Source: Hemerocallis citrina (taxonomy: Eukaryota > Streptophyta > Magnoliopsida > Asparagales > Asphodelaceae). Taken from it: a stretch of DNA of 64,000 nt. Below are positions 33,262-45,324 of the stretch, one piece after another (the first letter of the stretch is position 1; the number at the start of each line of letters is the position of its first letter). The DNA lies in the NCBI GenBank assembly GCA_017893485.1, contig CM030359.1, positions 32,988,430 to 33,052,429 on the forward strand, read 5' to 3'. Position numbers and translations under genes: made by a program. A model generated the notes under the pieces. That model was not told where the DNA came from. It saw only the letters and a program-made list of their open reading frames with translations, and searched no databases.

Positions 33262-34770
33262 CTCTGTAACGCCCCGAATCCCAAATACACTGAATTCGAG
33301 ATGTTCTACAGGATCTTTTCACTTTCTTTAGTACAATTTTAAAAGGAAATTTAAACTTTTCATCTTACATCAGAGTTTACATCAATATTACACTTTTCTT
33401 TTGCACAGCGGAAATAAAATACAACAATTGAATAAATGTACAACAACATGGTACAATCTTTAAGCATCCATTCCTCTTTAACATGTCATTTACCTGCATA
33501 TAAGACTGTGGGTACGTCAGTTTATTCAACCGACGAACATTATACACGGCCATCCTCTCTATGCCGGAAATAGTATAACTCAACTTTCCATATTTAGCAA
33601 ACACAAACTTGTCACATTTCAAACTAAAGGGACTACCCTATTGATGTCGTGTTGTGATTGTGCACTTAATCCTTAATGCATTTATTTATATTACATGACA
33701 CTAATGCGCACTTGTTCGGATTCTATGCATCCCATACTACATAGGTCCGAGGGCAAGCCCTTATTCGTTCTTCATCTTGGTAGGGTTCAATCCCCTGTTA
33801 TGATTTAGTCTACTACTGTAACTACGGTAGTGTCTTAGATGTCCTATGATCTATGAGCCCATGCCCAGGCAACCTGGAGGGGAATCCCACGCACTGACAC
33901 GACGCATCGAGCAGGCAACCTATGGACAATTCAGCCTCCGTCATGGAACAATGGCACCACCCATAGCCACTCGAACATCCCACGAGCGTCGCCACCGGGA
34001 CGATAATTCTGGAGTAGCGCCCATGCCATGTCTTGACGCATCAAGCAGGCAGCCTGTTGATCGCTCTCACACCGCTATCCGATGGCCCCCATACTCATGT
34101 TTTTCTTCTACTTTCATCACGTCTTCACTATGTGCTAATCCTTAGTTTAATTAAAAATCATGAACAAAAATTAATCTCTAGAGTTAGCCTCTCCACTAAC
34201 CGGTCTTATTCATTTATTTCAACATGACCAACCTTGGTCTAATTTCATTTTATTTCATTTCTCAATGCCGGGGGAGACTTAGCTACTCTATTTCAATTTT
34301 CATTTCACAATCTTCAACTCATAAATTTTCCATGTTGAGTTCTCATACTCACATGCATATTCTCTTTCCAATTCATGATTTTCAATTTTGTTCACAAGTC
34401 CATCATTGCACATAAATTTGCATATACTTTATCAATTATCACATCATATCAATTTCACATTCTAAACAATATGCATACTTCAATTGTTCTATGATGAGAA
34501 ATAAATTGCATCATGTCACACAACCAAATTTCTTTTGTCAAATCAACTCTTAATTTTTCAATTCACTTATTCTTTCAAGTTATAATTTCATATCAATAAT
34601 CCATATAGAACCATATGTCTATTTATGCATTTTAACTCCAAATCATAGTTAAATTCATTCAAATAATCCCCAAACCATTTTTAGAAAGTCCCTTACATTT
34701 TTAGGAGAATATACATATTTTTTTCATAACTTTTCGATACATAAAAACCCAAAAAAATAATTTTTCCAAT

Positions 34771-34846
34771 CTTGCCGATAGCAAGATTCGAACCCAGCAC
34801 GCCACCGACAAAGCCCAAGGCTCAGACCACTAGGCCGGTTTGTGCC
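34771..34846 (-). other. tRNA-like module 1, second LTR copy
   Basis: Identical in its A and B boxes to 26117-26192, offset by 8654 bp. Confidence 0.45.
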
Positions 34847-34935
34847 ACAGTATAAAACACGACTGAGAGCCATAAGTGCTCTCGGTCCGCTGATGAATTA
34901 TTTTGAAAGAAACCAAACAAAATATTGTTGATCAT

Positions 34936-35004
34936 GGGGTTCGAACTAATCACGGCAGAGAACCCAACGCAACACAGTGACCACTTGAGCTGCATGCTCA
35001 GATT
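34936..35004 (-). other. tRNA-like module 2, second LTR copy
   Basis: Copy of 26282-26350 in the 5' LTR. Here the modules would lie inside the transcribed leader or promoter region of the element. Confidence 0.4.
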
Positions 35005-36696
35005 GTTACACTGTGCGTTAAACTCCTTTTGGACCAATCCCCACTGTTATAAAAATGTTTCGATGCTCAACTAAACTTTGTTTCTTATTGCTTTTGTAAA
35101 AATTACTGAAAAACTCCAGATCAACTTTCATTCACATGAATTTCATATCAGTATGATAAAAATAATTTTTGTACTAATAAAATATATTTCTTCACACAAA
35201 CCAATGGATCATTCATTAAAACTACTATATTTTTCATTTTCGACATTGCTTAACAATTGGTCTCCTAATCTTTTTATTCAAATTTTCTTATAATAATTTA
35301 CTGTTATTAACTCTTTATTCAACAAACACATATATTTTGAATTTGTCCATACCCATATCAACATAAAGGTCTATTTAGCACATGAATAGGCAAGACTCGA
35401 AACTACTAATTTTTTGAGTAGTTCTTTGATGATAACAAAGTAGTTCCATTAATCACTCTATGTCACAATGTATATAATCACTTATCAATTTGCATAATCA
35501 CATCTCAATCATTCAAGAAAGTCACTCTTTTCAAATTAAAGTGTGCTCTTTCTTAATCAAGTCCATGTTTCAATTTTACAATTAACAAGCGTTCTTATTG
35601 GAAATTTTCATACATCATGTCTCAATATCATACTAGCAACATTCTTAAGGGAATTTAACCACCATCATTAATTCATGCTAATAATCATGGAGAATTCTAC
35701 ACACAATTTAATTTAATACTAGAATCACATACAAGTTAATCACAACATTTCAATCAATTCATAAACTAACTTCTCAATTAAAGTGGGTTCTTATTAGTAT
35801 TTTTCATGCATAATTTTGATAGTTGAATCTAGCATAGATCCCTATATTAGAAATATGAAAGGTTACCCACCTTGTATGGAGAGAAATAAACAAATTTAGC
35901 AACACAAGCCCTTTGCGACGAGATGCACCTCCTCCTAGAAAATGCGCGAACAAGCTCCAAGCCACCAAGCAAACCGAATGCTCCTCTCCTTGGAATGATG
36001 CCGGCCTCCTCTCCAAGCAATCCCACACAAACACTCACCTTTTTTTAACTCACACTATTACTAAAATAAGACTATAGTTTGGAAAGATATAATTGCATAT
36101 GAATATAGCCATGGGAGGGGGGGTATTTATACTAGAAAACAAGTGAAATGGAGGTCTAGGATTGGCTAGTTGGTTATAGGATGGAGGGCCAAGATTAGAG
36201 TAGGAGTTATAAAAACTACCCACATCCACAAAACCACCTCCATGATCACCATGACTAATTTCAAAACTCCTTCCAAAAAGAATGCCAACCGGCCATGAGA
36301 AAGGTGTGCATTGCACGTGTACGTGTAGTGCACGTGCATGCAACTAGGACCAAATTTGTACAATTTAATTTTGTATAAAAAAATAAAATAGTTATAAAAT
36401 AGTCTTCTACATGACAAGTTTAAATAAAAAGAAGATTAATCCATGGGCTTTATTTTGGGCCAAAATTGTTATTAAAATAAATAAAATAAAATACATTTTG
36501 GGCTTTAAGAAAAGGCATTTTCATTAAATTAAAATAAGGCTTTCTATTTATTAAAGAAAAGGGCTTTTGCACAAAATAATTTGAGAACACATATTTAAAT
36601 ATTTATACACATTTCAATTCAACCAAAATATTGCATGTGCACACTACGTGCAAAATAAAATAATCTTGTTATTAATTGAAAAATCAGGGTATTACA

Positions 36697-37186
36697 GCTT
36701 CTCATGTAGGGAACCATAGTGACTTCAAGTCAAATTACTACATACACCATAGTCACTGAGAGAACCGCTTATAACACTCACGTAACGATCCATGGAGCAT
36801 CTTATGGTGGGTCAGTCCAGTATATTATTACTCTAATATGTACCCATGTGAAGACTTGATATCACATATCCATGACCCGTGAGATATGGTCATCAGTCTA
36901 CGCACATACTAGTCTCTATGTATTATTGTTGTTCTAATTCACAAAAATACTTGACTATGGATATTTAAGAATAGTGTTCTGATTACAACCAATAGGATCT
37001 TACAATCAAGTCATGCACTTGATATCCCATGGTATTGAACCTACTATTCTAAGGAATTTATTGTGTTCATTTAATCACAGTAAATAAAACACAATAAATA
37101 AAATTCCTCATATATAAAATAAATGTCATGATGCAATGTAACTAGTAATGTCAATACACAATCGGCCTCTAGGGCATACACCAACA
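36697..37186 (-). mobile_element. Copia 5' LTR, distal part
   Basis: It starts with the target-site copy GCTTC and continues as CTCATGTAGGGAACC, as in the unbroken sister LTR near 38787. It ends GGGCATACACCAACA, the complement of the LTR start. It completes the LTR begun at 23621. Confidence 0.9.
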
Positions 37187-37660
37187 TTAGTAGTACTTGT
37201 GTGCATTAGACTCATTAGGTCTGCTTCTAAGGGTGACCGGTTTGTAATATATCCTCGGGGTCTGATTTGAATTAGAATTTTTTCCCGTGGGGTGTTCAGC
37301 TGGGTGAATGCTACCTCATAAGTTTTGAAATCTTGACAAAAAACCCATCTGTCCCTTTTCTTGCTCTCTCTCCTACCGCTCGACTGAGGGGGCAAGGGGG
37401 CGAAGGGGCTTGGGAGGATTCCTTTGCCGTTGGCCTCCTCTATGTTGATCTACTCCTTCACCCGAGTCATGAATTCATCCACGGAGCTTACCGACCGCTA
37501 AAGGAGGGAGTTAGCAAGGGACCGGTTGGACAGGTCGACTTCTATTGCTGCTATCAATACGGATTTGTGTACCCCTTCAATAGCTATTCGCTCATAATTG
37601 AAGTGCAAGATATACAACTTTATGTTTTCCGTTTGACCCTGTTTGATGTTAAGCAGTTTG
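37187..37660 (-). pseudogene. Fragment of Tat-type Gypsy gag
   Basis: Read on the - strand in two frames: VLIAAIEVDLSNRSLANSLL, then after a stop SSVDEFMTRVKE and EEANGKG, then KRDRWVFCQDF and FTQLNTPREKILIQI. This block order (gag core, Lys/Arg-rich hinge, then TPLxxPREKIL) is typical of Tat-lineage gag. It is short, shifted and stopped. It was the landing site of the two LTRs on its sides. Confidence 0.6.
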
Positions 37661-37944
37661 TGTTGGGTTTCGAATTTACAACAGAGTAAAAGGCAGCAGA
37701 AAAATACAAAAAAAATTCAAAAACCGGCCATGGATCCAGGCAAAAACCATAAAACGTGTTAGAATTTTTTACCTCAATGATGGAATGGCTGTCTCTACAA
37801 TCTGCCAATCACGAGCTGTCTTTAAAATCTGCCAATCACGAGCACTGCAACGTTGCGATGCCTCTACGGTATCCACACGAACGAGCAACGAAATTCGGCT
37901 CTCCCTCACATCGTGGTGCTAGTTGGGGGAAGGGGATGTTCCTC

Positions 37945-38027
37945 TCGCTCTCTCTCTCTCTCTCTCTCTCACTCTCTCACTCTCACCTCACTTTGTGTGA
38001 CGGCTCGGGGTTTTTCCTTGTTCCTTT

Positions 38028-38105
<78 letters not shown>
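37945..38105. repeat. (CT)n, (CA)n and (TA)n microsatellites in the solo LTR
   Basis: CT runs at about 37945-37983, then (CA)n at 38030-38061 passing straight into (TA)n to 38105. The (TA)n run is absent from the sister LTR at the same place. Confidence 0.9.
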
Positions 38106-38106
<1 letters not shown>

Positions 38107-39228
38107 CAAGAAATCCACCATAAGATAGTAGTGAGGTTGCCGAGCTCACAATTTAACCTTGGTCAGATTCATGTGTGGGCCTTTTAATTTTGGTTGGCTG
38201 ATTTAATCTAATTAATTATCCAACCAATGTTGGGAGTCCAAGTCTTACTCGAATTACCAATTAAATTTATCTTATGAATTTAAATCCCAATTTCAATCCA
38301 TTCTAAATGTATGACCCTGTAGGTTTTCATTACGTTGACAGTAATACTAAAATCATATTTTAGTGTTACAAACAGTGAGCGTATTTAGGAATACATCATT
38401 GCTACTCAAGTAACGAGAATGCCAATGATTTGACATAACCAACCCGTAACTAATGTTACCATGTAGTCTAGTCCTTTTGTCCATATATCTTAATTGACCA
38501 TAAGGCATGAATCGTGTCACCCTTATATTGTTAATCTTTGGTTTCTTGATGTCCGAGTAGACTTATTAAAACAAATGTGATCAATATCTCATATTCACTC
38601 ATTTGAGCACGACCATGTATTTTGCAGTCTCACTCAATCAAGGGGTCCGAAGAAATCGCTCATGTTATGTAAGAGGAACAAATCCTATCTAAGACACTCA
38701 CATCCCTTCGCATGATTCATAGTATGTCCAATAGCCGACTTTATAATTACCTTATCAAAAGCGATGTTTGACAGTATTAAAACATATAACTTCTCATGTA
38801 GGGAACCCTAGTGACTTCAAGTCAAAGATTGAACCCACGTAACGATCCATGCAGCGTTCTCAATGTGGGTCAGTCCAGTAAATTATTACTTTAATAAGTA
38901 CCCATGTGAAGACTTGATATCTCATATACATGACCCGTGAGATATGGTCATCAGTCTACGCACATATTAGTCTCATAAATTATTGTTGTCCTAATTCACA
39001 ATAATACTTGACTAGGGACATTTAAGAATAGTGTTCTAATTTCAACCAATAGGATCTCACAATCAAGTCATGCACTTGATGTCCCATAGTATTGAACATA
39101 CTATTCTAAGGACTTTATTATGTTCATTTAATCACAATAAACAACACAATAATTAAAATGACTCATGTATTAAATAAATGTCATGATACAATGTAAACTA
39201 GCAATGTCAATATAAGGTTGGCCTCTAG

Positions 39229-40757
39229 TGTTGGTATATGCTCTAGAGGCCAGTTGTGTATTGACATTACTAGTTTACATTGTATCATGACATTTATTTT
39301 ATATTTTGGCATTTCATTTATTGTGTTATTTATTGTGAATTAAATGAAGATAATGAAGTTCTTAGAATAGTAAGTTCAATGACATGAGATATCAAGTGCA
39401 TGACTTGATTGTGAGATCCTATTGAATGAAATCAGAACATTGTTCTTAAATGTCCATAATCAAGTATTATTGTGAATTAGGACAACGATAATACATAGAG
39501 ACTAGTGTGCATGTAGACTGATGACCATTCTCACAAGATCATGGATATGAGATATCAAGTCTTCACATGGGTACATATTAGAGTAATAATGTGCTGGACT
39601 GACCCACCATGAGAATGTTGCATGAATCGTTACATGAGTGTCATAAGCGGTTCTTACAGTGACTATGGTGTACGTAGTCCTTTGACTTGAAGTCACTACG
39701 GTTCCCTAAATGAAAAGTTACTGTTTTAATGTCGTCAAACGTTGTCTGTAATAAGGTGATTATAAAGTCGACTATTGGATATACTACAATCATGTGGTGG
39801 AATGTGAGTGACTTAGATAAGATTTGTCCCTCTTACATAATAAAAGCGATATTTACGGGTCCCTTGATTGAGACTGCAAAATACATAACCGTGCTCAAAT
39901 CAGTCAATATGAGATATTGATCTCATTTGTTTTAGTAAGTCTACTTGGACATCAAGAAACCAAAGATTGAACTACACAAGGGTGACAGGCTCTATGCATT
40001 GTGGTCAATTAAGATATTTGGACAAAGGGACTAGACTACATGGTAACATTGGTCGCGGATAGGTTATGTCAAATCACTGACATTCTCATTACTTGAGTAA
40101 CAGTGATGTATTGCTAGATACCGCTCACTGTTTGTAATACTAGAATATGATTTTAGTATTACTGTCAATGTAATTGGAACCTGCAGGGTCACACACTTAG
40201 AATAGATCAAAATTGGGATTTAAATTCATAAGATGAATTTAATTGGGGATCCAAGTAAGACTTGGACTCCTGACATTGGTTGGACATTTAATTAGATTAA
40301 ATGACCTGACTAAAGTTCAAAGGCCCACACACGAATCTGACTTAGGTCAGATTGTGAGCCATACAGTCTCATTACTCTCTTAGGGTTAGTTTTCTGCACC
40401 TATATATATGATATGTATCTATAGAAAAGACACTTAAAAAACCTAGACGTCACAAAAAGTGAGAGAGAGAGAGAGAGTGAGAGAGAGAGAGAGAGAGATC
40501 ATGAGGAGGAACATCCCCTTCCCACAGCTAGCATCGCGGTCTGAGGGAGAGCCATTTTTTGTTCCTTTTGTGTGGATACCATAGAGACACAGTAATATTG
40601 CAGTGCTGTGATTGACATACTGTGGAGGCAGATCCATCTTTAAGATATAACTCTTAAATACGATTTATGGTTTTCGCATAGATCCATGGTTAGGTTTCGA
40701 TATTGTTATAATTTTTCCGTTGTGTATTTAATCTTTGATTGCCTTCGAAACTTAACA
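39229..40757 (+). mobile_element. Second solo Copia LTR (+ sense) nested in the first
   Basis: Complete 1529-bp LTR from TGTTGGTATATGC to CTTAACA, inserted in the last 20 bp of the host LTR. The flanks TCTAG (39224-39228) and TTTAG (40758-40762) match at four of five bases. Because it lies opposite to its host LTR, the two form an inverted repeat with arms of about 1.5 kb and almost no spacer. Confidence 0.85.
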
Positions 40758-40776
40758 TTTAGGGCATAAACCAACA

Positions 40777-41238
40777 ATTTGGGCATCGTTTTCTTCCTTC
40801 TTAGACAACAGATAATTTGCTGCATAAACAACCACTCAAATTCCTGGAGGTAGGTGATACGTCCCCATTCCAGTTGTCAAATAACCATTAGAGAAATTCT
40901 TCTTTCATGGCTAAAGTTTCCTTGTTTTTATTTACATGAAGAGCAGAGACTTTTTATAAAAAAATTATCATCTAATTTTATATTTGATACATAGTGACGT
41001 AGGAGTTTCTTTTAAAAAAATTAACATGGTTGTAGTCTCGCACGTATATACTCTCATCCCAATAAGATATTAATATAAACAGGGTCAATCGATAGAGAAT
41101 ATGATACCATCTGTAGTGCCAATTACGGAACACACACCACAAAAAACAGATACGTCTAAAATCTAGTTGCACCGAGAACAAGTCAACACAATAATATATA
41201 AAGATAACAAATACTTCTTATTCCTCAAGAAATACATA
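40777..41238. other. Unassigned, no gene seen
   Basis: Mixed AT-rich sequence without coding signal or clear repeat on either strand. Confidence 0.5.
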
Positions 41239-41248
41239 TATTACAAAT

Positions 41249-41427
41249 GGTAATGCTACACCTACTACCAATTTTAGTACATTTTTCTTCACTACCTTAA
41301 GTGACACACTATCAGTGAAAATTATTGTAGAGTATGTGGTAGAAATATCTATTAGTAGTGTGTCACTTAAGATAGTACGGAAAAATGTAGTAAAATTGGT
41401 AGTAGGTGTAGCATTACCCTATTACCC
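41249..41427. mobile_element. Foldback MITE with 38-bp inverted ends
   Basis: The ends GGTAATGCTACACCTACTAC and the mirrored GTAGTAGGTGTAGCATTACC are the start of a near-perfect inverted repeat of about 38 bp. TATTACAAAT stands on both sides (41239-41248 and 41428-41437) as a 9-10 bp target duplication, with 9 extra bases (CTATTACCC) at the right end. The size of the duplication suggests a Mutator-like origin. No coding sequence. Confidence 0.75.
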
Positions 41428-41437
41428 TATTACAAAT

Positions 41438-41451
41438 AGATCAAAAACTCT

Positions 41452-41493
<42 letters not shown>

Positions 41494-42897
41494 ACCTTGA
41501 AGCACTCGACACTCACCTCTTGAAGTTGTACAATTATAACAGCTCAACAATTCTCTCTTCAGTGTTTTTCCTAGTCCTAGCGTTCACATCTATTGCTATA
41601 TATATAGCCCCAAGCAAAGCCTAAAAAATATACATAAATATAAGTTATTGAACCCGAAACCCGCAGCCCAAAATAACATATAGAACCGCTGTGGTCGACC
41701 ACACCCAATTGCGGTCAATTGCAATTGGGTCTCGCCAACACTCAAGCGTAGGGTAGTCAACTGCATGTGACGGTCGACTGTCCTCTCTTCTGCCGCTGCT
41801 GTCTCTTGTTTTCTTCGTCTTCTCTTTTTCTTCTTAAATTTTAACTTGTGCCTACGTGTATTTGAGACCACAATCCTTATACAATCCTTATGCCTTGTAT
41901 TTACTAATAAGTGGCTTACCCCTTGACTGCTAGGGACTGAGGTGCTTGCTAGAAATTCGGAGTTCATTTAACCAAATAATTTTAAAAAATTCAGCATGGA
42001 GATTGTTTTCTTCCTAACCAGACATATAAATTCCCATATTAATAGCAGCTAGGTTCATCTCAATCCTTGGGATGTTCCGACTCTAATTGTAGGCCTACAT
42101 GATCGGAAGGATGCACCAAAAAACCAAAGATTTTGATGATGAAAGAAGGAAACCATAATCACGAAAATAAAAGAAGATACAGGATATTAATGACCATACG
42201 CGTAACACAGGCGTTCGACGAAATGTCTCAATTACCTTAGATTGACCATCTCGATTTTCAAGGGTTGCAGAATCATTTAAATATATTTGCCGTTATACTA
42301 GTCTAGTATCCCTTTTATCTTTAAAGACGGTAAAGGGACAGCTTTACCTTCATCAAAAATTTCTTTAACGGAGACGTAGAAGTTATGGGGTCGGGAGTCA
42401 CGACAAAGGTTATGGAATGTCCATGGATGTTCGGTGGAAGACCGATAATCATGAAAAGTTATAATAGTGTTTGGAGTGGGATCTTTTATCTACACTTCCA
42501 AGATCCAATTTGGCTAAGATTTTCGGCTTTCTATCTTTAATTTTCGTCTTAAAATATCACTAGGCGCATCACATGTTTGGTTGCTAGAATAATTAGTATG
42601 GATCAACGTTGGTAGACTACTTAGTATGGATCAATGTTGGTAGTAGCTTATGCTTGATACTTTATTGAAGTCTCTGCATCAAAAACTTTGTCAAACAACA
42701 TTACAGTTATAACCGAGAGAAGGATTTCAACAGATATTATAGTAGAATATGAGTAGAGGCCACCATGATGTTCGGAATTTAAATCTTTTGGCCATTCTGA
42801 TCATCAATGCCCGTAGTTGCGAAGTGGGTTCTGAATGAAAGCCAGAAGAAGAAAATAAGCAAAGAGGAGGACAAGGTCAGAAGGTTCAGTCGTTACA
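41438..42897. other. Unassigned intergenic stretch
   Basis: A CT microsatellite at about 41455-41483, GTCGACC-type motifs near 41694 and 41772, and a 28-bp tandem duplication (42593-42620 and 42621-42648, one base different) are the only structures seen. The open frame at 41596-41967 (- strand) has no recognisable domain and I do not call it a gene. Confidence 0.4.
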
Positions 42898-43369
42898 ACT
42901 CACAGTGAGAAATACAATTTCCCTTATAAACAGATGCATAACAATCTATGCCAAGTAACGGGTTTCTCTCTCTAGAAGTTCTAAAGAGAGAAACACTCCC
43001 TCCCAAAAAACCTTAACCAGAGAAACCCTAGATCTAGGTGTGTGGGGGCGGCGGCTAGGGTGTGCCGCCGCCGCCCCGGTGCTCCTACCCCACCGTGCTA
43101 CCCTCCTTCCCTCTTCTAATCGGTGCGCCACCCCTCGCCGACGATCACGGTTCGACGAAGCCCAGATCGCGGTTCGTTCCCTCAGGTCATGGAGCTTCCT
43201 CCCGCGATGGTGACACATGGATCTGGGAAAGGGGGCAAGATCGCCGTGGTCGTGGCCGATGGTGAGGTGCGCTGCCAGATCTGATGTGTTTGCCCAGATC
43301 TGAAGCCGATGGCGAGATGCGCCGATGGCCCAGATCCGATATCAACTTTGTAAGCACGGTGGTTCGGCA

Positions 43370-43402
<33 letters not shown>

Positions 43403-45024
43403 ACGACAACGACGACCCTCTGATTCCCCACTTTTGATGCCGATGGCATGGTGCGCCGAAGGCCAGATCTGATCCATCGCCTTCCCGCCGTTCTTGCTCC
43501 GTTTCTGCCCCCCACCCAGACCTCATCCACCGCCTAGCCTCCGCTCTTTCTCCGTTTCTGCCCCCCACTGCCTCTATGCCGCAGCCGTGCCCCAGATCTG
43601 TGACGCTTTTGGAGTTGGGGGTGGGTTTATTGGGGTTGGGGTTTGGGTTAGGTTGAGGTTGATTAGCTTTGCTAGATGTTTCACCGAGTGTTCTTCGCGC
43701 TTGTCACCATGTCCACACTCTTGGGGCCAATCACAGCGATCTGCGGCTATGATTTGATTTTTCGAGGGTTAGTAGTGCGTGTGAAGAAGCCGGGGGTGTG
43801 CTTGGCTGTGCTGTAGTGCGAGACGGCAGGGTATTTAGTTGTTTGGGGGGTTGGTGGAGCTGTCTGGCTTGGGTATGCCTAGTTGTGATGTTTGCGGTAT
43901 AGTTCGGTTGTGGGGCTAGGGCCCGAAGACGGGGTCCCCCCATGAGACCGCTTATTACATACTAGTAATTTACCCCCATGAGACCGATTGTGGAGCTTGG
44001 GCCCAATGATGGGGTCCCTCCGTGATGGGCGCTCACTTGTCTCAGCTTTCGGGGTGCTTGTCTCAACTGTTGCGGAGCGACTATGTCGCGCCAGAGCATC
44101 TTTCTCGCGCCTGTTGTTGCGAACACCATGGATCTGGGATTCAAGTGTGTGAGGTCGGTGGTTCGGTTTGGGGCCCGTGGGGCCAGGCCGGTTGTTTGTT
44201 GGTGTTGGGGGTGATGGAGTGTGGGGTTTGGGTATGGTTGGTCTGGAGTGTCCTACGATGTCGTCGGTGCAGTCTTCTCAGTGCCTACTATCAGGCTATT
44301 GAGCTTCCTCCAGCTTAGGCCATCGGCTCATGATAGCGTCGCCTTTTTCCTCGGATTGGGAGTATGAGTCGAGATAAGTCTGTGTGGTAAGAAATCGCCA
44401 GAGAGAGCTTGAGCATGAGAGAGGTGAAGGTATCCTCTCCACGGCTCCCTCCTGGAGTGTGGTGTTTGGTGGAGTGAGCGAGATAGTTGTTTGGTGAGAA
44501 ATCACCGGAGAAAGCGCTATCGTGTGAGAGGTGAAGGTATCCTCTTCACGGCTATCTCTTTGGTAGCGGCTGTGGGAACTATTAGCACGTTTGTAGGATG
44601 AGTGGTGGAGATGGTGGGAGGGTGCGATCGCTGTGCATGTACCGTGGGGTCAGTTTTCGATTTGCAGGGGCTTGGGCCCAAAGATGGGGTCCCCCCAGTG
44701 AGGTGAAGGCAGGGATCGGCGGGCGATAAAATCCTGCCAGACTTGGTTCAGGTGGGTGTGCATTTGCCATGGAGGCATTGTACGAAGCTAAACTGGCATA
44801 CTTACAATTTTGATGGACCGAAGTTTTGTCGGCCCACCTTCCAGGGTTGTTGGAGGGATTTGTTGTTTGTACGCGTCATGTTGCTTCATGTATGTTTTAT
44901 TTTCTGTCTGTAGTTTGTACTTGGGCCTAGTACTCTGGGTTTTTTTCGTTAAGCTCTTTTTAATGAAACAGGGTGGCCAGATTCTACCTTTTCCCTCCAA
45001 AAAAAAACACTCACAGTGAGAAAT
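42898..45024 (+). mobile_element. LINE-derived retroposon lacking ORFs, with 16-bp target duplication
   Basis: ACTCACAGTGAGAAAT stands identically at 42898-42913 and 45009-45024. Between them is a GC-rich 5' leader, a body with no long credible ORF, and a 3' end CTTTTTAATGAAAC followed by nine A at 44999-45007. This is the signature of target-primed retrotransposition. The body has internal repeats: GGGCCC(A/G)A(A/T)GA(T/C)GGGGTCC near 43919, 44007 and 44667, and a doubled block around GAGAGGTGAAGGTATCCTCT (44418 and 44526). It looks like L1 5' and 3' UTR material with the coding part missing. Confidence 0.75.
43372..43401. repeat. Run of 30 C
   Basis: Uninterrupted C homopolymer inside the GC-rich leader of the LINE-derived retroposon. 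The other strand would be G30, able to form quadruplexes. Length is likely unstable and may be misassembled. Confidence 0.85.
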
Positions 45025-45324
45025 GGTTAATCCTAAAAAAAAGGTAGACAATCATTGTCAGCAAAAAGGGAAAGAAGCACACTTAAGTCTGACGCTCCCA
45101 AATTATTGTAATTGTAGTTCATCAGATCCAAACTGAGAATTTAGGTAGTTTTCCACAATGTATATTTATATTATTTTTTTTATCATAAACGATGGGTCCT
45201 AAGACTCCCTGCGCTTCATTAAAAATATTTTAATAAAACATACAACCATAGTAAGGGAAATGATGTTCATGAATCTGTACGTGGTCCATGAGCCTCATTC
45301 CCCATCAAAAGAGAGAACCTATCA
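45025..45324 (-). mobile_element. 3' end of the L1-type LINE, separated from its body
   Basis: On the - strand, from 45324: TGATAGGTTCTCTC, then a 3' UTR with TTTTTAATGAAGCGCAGGG and an A-rich tail (the complement of 45165-45186). The motif TTTTTAATGAA before the tail is shared with the retroposon to the left. It should be the continuation of the LINE broken at 55857. The bases 45025-45160 are unassigned flank. Confidence 0.5.

Larger units (their letters stand above)
24611..36696 (-). mobile_element. Young, nearly complete chromoviral Gypsy element (Tekay/Del-type)
   Basis: 12.1 kb with LTRs of 3431 and 3432 bp that differ at about twenty single bases and one 1-bp indel by my hand count (about 99.4% alike). 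On the - strand the order is 5' LTR, PBS, coiled-coil ORF, gag, intron, protease-RT-RNase H-integrase-chromodomain, PPT, 3' LTR. The flanks ACTTC (24606-24610) and GCTTC (36697-36701) fit a 5-bp target duplication with one change; the unbroken site is seen in sister LTRs near 38780. Damage seen: one TAG in pol (31184-31186) and a frame break in the extra ORF. Confidence 0.92.
33265..36696 (-). repeat. 5' LTR of the young Gypsy element
   Basis: Same 3.43-kb sequence as the left LTR, starting (element sense) TGTAATACCC at 36696 and ending GTTACA at 33265. Differences from the left copy include single bases near 33413, 33587, 33795, 34068, 34098, 35053 and 36413. Confidence 0.92.
17071..37186 (-). 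mobile_element. Ty1/Copia retrotransposon with internal inversion, interrupted by a Gypsy element
   Basis: Parts on the - strand: 5' LTR (37186 to 36697 and 24610 to 23621), PBS, gag-protease (22083-20682) and a left scrap of 3' LTR (17378-17071). Between the last two, 17379-20681 is turned round and holds integrase, RT, RNase H, PPT and the first 750 bp of the 3' LTR on the + strand. Both breakpoints cut the same ORF and the same LTR at matching places, so I read it as one element with a 3.3-kb inversion. The LTR is about 1.48 kb. Many stops and shifts make it non-functional. Confidence 0.75.
37661..40776 (-). mobile_element. Solo Copia LTR (- sense), split by a second solo LTR
   Basis: The LTR runs 37661-39228 and finishes at 40763-40776 (GGCATAAACCAACA). 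The flanks GTTTG (37656-37660) and ATTTG (40777-40781) match at four of five bases, as expected for a 5-bp target duplication. There are no internal sequences, so it is a solo LTR left by recombination. Confidence 0.8.

Noticed and set aside
43182..43568. Gly-rich protein frames
   Set aside because: Created by the C30/G30 run and GC-rich leader; no domain or conserved start.
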